DNA from: Thauera aromatica K172
GTDB taxonomy: Bacteria; Pseudomonadota; Gammaproteobacteria; Burkholderiales; Rhodocyclaceae
Length of the DNA: 64,000 nt
NCBI RefSeq assembly: GCF_003030465.1
Contig: NZ_CP028339.1
Location: forward strand, 2,542,001-2,606,000
Direction of reading: 5' to 3'
Below are positions 60,236 through 64,000 of this stretch, in pieces. Both the position numbers and the translations under genes were made by a program. The notes under the pieces were generated by a model. It was not told the DNA's origin, did no database searches, and saw nothing but the letters and a program-made list of their open reading frames with translations. Position 1 is the first letter of the stretch. Every line of letters begins with the position of its first letter.

Positions 60236-61009
60236 ATGGACAAGCCTTTCGAGACTCTGGAACAGCACTTTCACCTGCCCCACGTGCGCGAAGTCGGCAT
60301 CGACCGGCCGCTGCTGTGGCTGCGCGCGGGATGGGAAGACATGCGAGAGAATCTGGGCGCGAGCCTGTCCTACGGCGTGATCCTGGCCGCACTCGGCTAC
60401 CTGCTCCTGTCCTACGCGGCGGAGCTGCCTTACCTGTTCACCGCGGCGATTTCCGGCTTTTTCCTGATCGGGCCAGTCGCCGCCGCCGGACTGTACGAGA
60501 TTTCCCGCCAGCATGAACAAGGGCACCCGGTCTCGTTCTTCGGCTCGCTGCGCGGCCTGCGCGGCCACGCCGACGGGCTGGCCTACTTCGGCGCCTTCCT
60601 CGCGATCGCGCTGATCGGCTGGGAGCGGATCTCGGCGGTGCTGTTCGCCCTGTTCTACGACGGCAACGTCGCCGACCTGTCGAACTTCTTCCGCAGCGTG
60701 TTCCTCTCCGGCGAGCACCTGCCCTTCGTCGCCGCCTACCTCGTCGTCGGCGCGATCCTCGCCACGGTGGTGTTCGCGCTGTCGGTGACGGCCGTGCCGA
60801 TGCTGATGGACCGCAAAGTCGATATCATCACCGCGGCGATGGCCAGCCTGCGCGCGGTCGCGGTGAACCCGGCGGCGATGGCGCTGTGGGCGGCGATCAT
60901 CGTCGGCCTGGTCGCGGTCGGCTTCGCGACCATGATGATCGGCATGGTGATCCTGCTGCCGCTGCTCGGGCACGCCACCTGGCATGCCTACCGCGAGTTG
61001 ATGCGCTGA
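60236..61009 (+). CDS. DUF2189 integral membrane protein
   Basis: The 257-residue protein has six or seven hydrophobic helices (LSYGVILAALGYLLLSYAA; LFTAAISGFFLIGPVAAAGLYEIS; AYFGAFLAIALIGWERI; VAAYLVVGAILATVVFALSVTAV; LWAAIIVGLVAVGFATMMIGMVILLPLLGHATWHAY). The N-terminal VGIDRPLLWLRAGWEDMRENLGASLSYG and the C-terminal GHATWHAYRELM are the DUF2189 (cytochrome c oxidase subunit I-like) signatures. The function is unknown; despite the family nickname no heme-copper catalytic set is seen. It stands alone between the MFS gene and a strong terminator. Confidence 0.85.
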   Translation: MDKPFETLEQHFHLPHVREVGIDRPLLWLRAGWEDMRENLGASLSYGVILAALGYLLLSYAAELPYLFTAAISGFFLIGPVAAAGLYEISRQHEQGHPVSFFGSLRGLRGHADGLAYFGAFLAIALIGWERISAVLFALFYDGNVADLSNFFRSVFLSGEHLPFVAAYLVVGAILATVVFALSVTAVPMLMDRKVDIITAAMASLRAVAVNPAAMALWAAIIVGLVAVGFATMMIGMVILLPLLGHATWHAYRELMR

Positions 61010-61066
61010 ACGCAGCGGCCGCGCCTCGCGGCCCCAAACCACCCCCGCCCCCTCCCCTTGCGAGCG

Positions 61067-61104
61067 GCCGGCGGGCGCCGGGAACGGCGTCCGCCGGCTT
61101 TTTT
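61067..61104 (+). terminator. Strong intrinsic terminator after the DUF2189 gene
   Basis: A 14-bp stem (GCCGGCGGGCGCCG with CGGCGTCCGCCGGC, one mismatch), GGAA tetraloop and six T, 57 bases after the stop codon. Confidence 0.9.
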
Positions 61105-61157
61105 ACGGCACAATGCCTTCCCCACGACCCGGAACGGATCCCCACCAAGGTTCATCG

Positions 61158-63266
61158 ATGCCCGACAGCGCCACCTCCCCTCTGCCTTCTTCCCCCCCGC
61201 CCGACTCCGCCAATCCCCTGCTCGACTTCAGCGGCCTGGCGCGCTTCGGCGACATCCGCCCGGCGCATGTCGAGCCCGCGGTCCGCAGCCTGATCGACGA
61301 GAATCGCGCGCTGATCGAACGCCTCACCGCCGACCCGGCGCCGCCGAGCTGGGACGGCTTCGTCGGCCCCATGGACGAGGCCGGCGAGCGCCTGTCGCGC
61401 GCCTGGGGCGTGGTCGGCCACCTCCACAGCGTGCTCGACGTGCCCGAATGGCGCGCAGCCTACAACGCGATGCTGCCGGAGGTTTCGCGCTTCTATGCCG
61501 AGGCCGGGCAGAACCTGGCGCTGTTCCGCAAGTACAAGGCGCTGCACGACGGCCCCGAGTTCGCCACCCTGTCGCCGGTGCGCCGGCGCATCCTCGAGCA
61601 CGCGCTGCGCGACTTCCGCCTCTCCGGCGCGGAACTGCCCGATGCGCAGAAGCCGCGCTTCCAGGCGATCCAGGAAGAGCAGTCGCAGCTCGCGGCGAAG
61701 TTCTCCGAGAACCTGCTCGACGCCACCAACGCCCACGCCGAGTGGATCACCGACGAGGCCGGGCTTGCGGGGATTCCGGACGATGCGCGCGATGCCGCCC
61801 GCGCCGCCGCCGAGGCCGAGGGCCGGCCGGGGTGGAAGTTCACCCTGCAGATGCCCGCCTACCTGCCGGTGATGCAGTACGCCGACGACCGCGCCCTGCG
61901 CGCGCGCATGTACCGCGCCTACGCCACCCGCGCCTCCGAACTCGGCACCCCGGAACTGGACAACGGCCCGCTGATCGGCCGCATCCTCGCCCTGCGCGAC
62001 GAGGAAGCGCGCATGCTCGGCTACCGCAACTTCGCCGAGGTGTCGCTGGTGCCGAAGATGGCCGACAGCCCCGCGCAGGTGCTCGCCTTCCTGCACGAGC
62101 TCGCCGCCAGGGCCAAGCCTTTCGCCGAGCGCGATCTGGAGGAATTGAAAGCCTTCGCCAGGGCCGAGCTGGGCCTCGACACGCTCGAACCCTGGGACCT
62201 TGCCTATGCTTCCGAGAAACTGCGCGAGAAGCGCTACGCCTATTCCGACCAGGAAGTGAAGCAGTACTTCCCCGAGCCCAGGGTGCTCGACGGCCTGTTC
62301 GGCGTGATCCGCGCGCTGTACGGCGTGGACATTTTCCCCGACGCGGCGCCGAAGTGGGACCCGGACGTGCGCTTCTTCCGCATCGAGAAGGACGCAACGC
62401 TGGTGGGGCACTTCTATCTCGACCTCCACGCCCGCAGCACCAAGCGCGGCGGCGCCTGGATGGACTCGGCGCGCAGCCGCCACCGCGACCTCTGGGGCAG
62501 CGACACGCCGCTCGCCTACCTGGTGTGCAACTTCCCCGGCCCGGTCAATGGCAAGCCCGCCACCTTCACCCACGACGACGTGCTGACCCTGTTCCACGAA
62601 TGCGGCCACGGCCTGCACCACCTGCTCACCCAGGTGGACGAGCTCGCGGTGTCCGGCATCCACGGCGTCGAGTGGGACGCGGTCGAGCTGCCCAGCCAGT
62701 TCATGGAAAACTTCTGCTGGGAATGGGACGTGCTGCAGGGTATGACTGCCCACGTCGACAGCGGCGAACCGCTACCGCGCGCGCTCTACGACAAGATGAT
62801 CGCGGCGAAGAACTTCCAGAGCGGCATGCAGACCGTGCGCCAGCTGGAGTTTTCGATGTTCGACCTGCGCCTGCACGCCGAAGTGGACGCAAGCGCGGGG
62901 CCGGTGCCGATCGAGCGCGTGATGACCCTCCTCGACGAGGTCCGCCGCGAAGTGGCGGTGCTGATTCCGCCGCCCTGGCACCGCTTCCCGCACAGCTTCT
63001 CGCACATCTTCGCCGGCGGCTACGCCGCGGGCTACTACAGCTACAAGTGGGCCGAAGTGTTGTCGGCGGACGCCTTCGAGGCGTTCGAGGAAGCCGGCGC
63101 GGGCAAGGGCAGCCTGCTCGACGCGGAGACCGGCGCGCGCTTCTGGCGCGAGATCCTGGCTGTGGGCGGCAGCCGCCCGGCGCTCGAATCGTTCAAGGCC
63201 TTCCGCGGCCGCGAACCGCGCGTCGACGCCCTGCTGCGCCACAACGGCATGGTGACACCGGCCTGA
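61158..63266 (+). CDS. prlC: Oligopeptidase A (M3 family metallopeptidase)
   Basis: The 702-residue cytosolic zinc peptidase degrades signal peptides and other short peptides. The catalytic motif is LFHECGHGLHHLL (HExxH near residue 480), followed by the third zinc ligand Glu in GVEWDAVELPSQFMENFCWE. The substrate-binding HIFAGGYAAGYYSYKWAEVLSADAF near the C-terminus is also conserved. The start is at MPDSATSPLPSS after a weak AAGG; a start 15 codons upstream would lie directly at the terminator and is rejected. The first 20 residues are a Ser/Pro-rich extension before LLDFSGLARFGDIRPAHVEPAV. Confidence 0.94.
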   Translation: MPDSATSPLPSSPPPDSANPLLDFSGLARFGDIRPAHVEPAVRSLIDENRALIERLTADPAPPSWDGFVGPMDEAGERLSRAWGVVGHLHSVLDVPEWRAAYNAMLPEVSRFYAEAGQNLALFRKYKALHDGPEFATLSPVRRRILEHALRDFRLSGAELPDAQKPRFQAIQEEQSQLAAKFSENLLDATNAHAEWITDEAGLAGIPDDARDAARAAAEAEGRPGWKFTLQMPAYLPVMQYADDRALRARMYRAYATRASELGTPELDNGPLIGRILALRDEEARMLGYRNFAEVSLVPKMADSPAQVLAFLHELAARAKPFAERDLEELKAFARAELGLDTLEPWDLAYASEKLREKRYAYSDQEVKQYFPEPRVLDGLFGVIRALYGVDIFPDAAPKWDPDVRFFRIEKDATLVGHFYLDLHARSTKRGGAWMDSARSRHRDLWGSDTPLAYLVCNFPGPVNGKPATFTHDDVLTLFHECGHGLHHLLTQVDELAVSGIHGVEWDAVELPSQFMENFCWEWDVLQGMTAHVDSGEPLPRALYDKMIAAKNFQSGMQTVRQLEFSMFDLRLHAEVDASAGPVPIERVMTLLDEVRREVAVLIPPPWHRFPHSFSHIFAGGYAAGYYSYKWAEVLSADAFEAFEEAGAGKGSLLDAETGARFWREILAVGGSRPALESFKAFRGREPRVDALLRHNGMVTPA

Positions 63267-63287
63267 CCCGCTGCGCGCCGGGCGCGT

Positions 63288-64000
63288 TCAGGCGCCGTGC
63301 CCGGCCAGGTGGTCGCGCTCGAAGGCGGCCGCGGGCACGGCCCGGCCGAACAGCCAGCCCTGCGCGACCGCACACCCTTGCGCCTGGAGGAAGTCGCGCT
63401 GGGCCGCGCTTTCCACCCCTTCGGCGAGCAGCGCCAGGCCGAGGCTGCGGGCCATCGCGATGATCGCCTGCACGATCGCGGCATCGTCGCCGTTGTCGGG
63501 CACGCCCTGGACAAAGGAACGGTCGATCTTGAGCTTGTCGATCGGGAAGCGCTTCAGGTAGGACAGCGAGGAATAGCCGGTACCGAAGTCGTCGATCGCC
63601 AGCGAGACCCCCATCTCGCGCAGCCGGCGCAGGGCGCGGATGGTTTCCTCGGCGTGCTGCATCGCCGCGCTCTCGGTGATTTCCAGCTCCAGCCAGCCCG
63701 GATCGGCGCCGGTTTCGGCCAGGATCGCGGCCACCCGGTCCACCAGATCGGGCTGGCGGAACTGGCGCGGCGACAGGTTCACCGCCACCGTCAGGCGTGG
63801 CAGGCCCTGGCGCTGCCAGGTGGCGAGCTGATGGCAGGCGGCGCGCAGCACCTGCTCGCCGAGGCTGACGATGAGGCCGGTTTCCTCCGCCACCGGAATG
63901 AAGACCGCCGGCGGCACCAGCCCCTTCTCCGGATGGCGCCAGCGCACCAGCGCCTCGGCCCCGGTCAGGCGGCCGTCAACGAGCGCGACCTGGGCCTGAT
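63288..64000 (-). CDS. EAL-domain cyclic-di-GMP phosphodiesterase (5' end outside window)
   Basis: The reading frame runs off the right edge; the visible 237 residues are almost one whole EAL domain at the protein's C-terminus. Active-site motifs are all present: GAEALVRWRHP, AVNLSPRQF, LELEITES, LAIDDFGTGYSSLSYLKRFPIDKLKIDRSFVQ, and LLAEGVESAAQRDFL with GCAVAQGWLFGRAVP. The protein should hydrolyse c-di-GMP to pGpG. N-terminal sensor, PAS or GGDEF domains are likely but lie outside. It is convergent with prlC across 21 bases. Confidence 0.92.
   Translation of the reverse strand, partial: QAQVALVDGRLTGAEALVRWRHPEKGLVPPAVFIPVAEETGLIVSLGEQVLRAACHQLATWQRQGLPRLTVAVNLSPRQFRQPDLVDRVAAILAETGADPGWLELEITESAAMQHAEETIRALRRLREMGVSLAIDDFGTGYSSLSYLKRFPIDKLKIDRSFVQGVPDNGDDAAIVQAIIAMARSLGLALLAEGVESAAQRDFLQAQGCAVAQGWLFGRAVPAAAFERDHLAGHGA

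Overview
The window looks like chromosomal DNA of a high-GC betaproteobacterium, most probably from the Rhodocyclales (Thauera/Azoarcus/Aromatoleum relatives). The taxonomic call is inference. It rests on the strong G/C bias at third codon positions, the secB-gpsA and engB-cytochrome c4 pairings, the pyk-fba-purC order, and the RsmE, PrkB-like and FtrABCD proteins. No rRNA, tRNA, insertion sequence, CRISPR array or prophage was recognised. About 49 protein genes fill the window, and no gene-free stretch exceeds about 255 bases.

Layout. 1-17.8 kb is housekeeping: secB (cut by the left edge), an SH3-domain exported protein, gpsA, trmL, comF, bioB-bioC, a HAD phosphatase, hemB, engB, cytochrome c4, moeA, rpiA, phoU, yggX, argA, a double-domain PPK2 kinase, rsmE, an inositol-monophosphatase-family enzyme and a PrkB-like phosphoribulokinase. 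17.8-22.6 kb is a minus-strand FtrABCD-type iron uptake operon with a porin gene between ftrA and ftrB. 22.7-35.2 kb is a copper (possibly copper/silver) resistance region. It holds a CusS/CusR-type two-component system facing a Met-rich exported protein, a cupredoxin, CusF, a CusCBA-type RND efflux pump and a Cu(I) P-type ATPase. 35.3-36.6 kb is an RcnR/DmeR-type repressor with a DmeF-type CDF exporter behind a clear palindromic operator. 36.7-43.8 kb is a central carbon cluster: tkt, gap, pgk, pyk, fba. 43.9-57.5 kb looks like an accessory segment: a molybdopterin oxidoreductase, a VapBC toxin-antitoxin pair, a hemerythrin-like protein and recC-recB-recD. 57.8-64 kb returns to core genes: purC, an MFS transporter, a DUF2189 membrane protein, oligopeptidase A and an EAL-domain phosphodiesterase cut by the right edge.

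How the parts work together. The metal region covers three tasks side by side: high-affinity iron uptake (periplasmic P19-like protein, cupredoxin, Ftr1 permease, polyferredoxin), copper detoxification in periplasm and cytoplasm, and Ni/Co export. Two near-identical copies of a CTGACA/ATTACA-GAAAT-GTAA box lie in front of the Met-rich gene and in front of cusF, which suggests that the adjacent response regulator controls both halves of the copper locus.

Less ordinary points: a plausible unannotated small RNA between hemB and engB with an anti-Shine-Dalgarno loop; tandem repeats that span the stop codons of three unrelated genes (bioC, hemB, gap); an intrinsic terminator inside the ftr operon; a possibly leaderless rsmE; and an accessory block sitting between fba and purC, which are neighbours in many betaproteobacteria.
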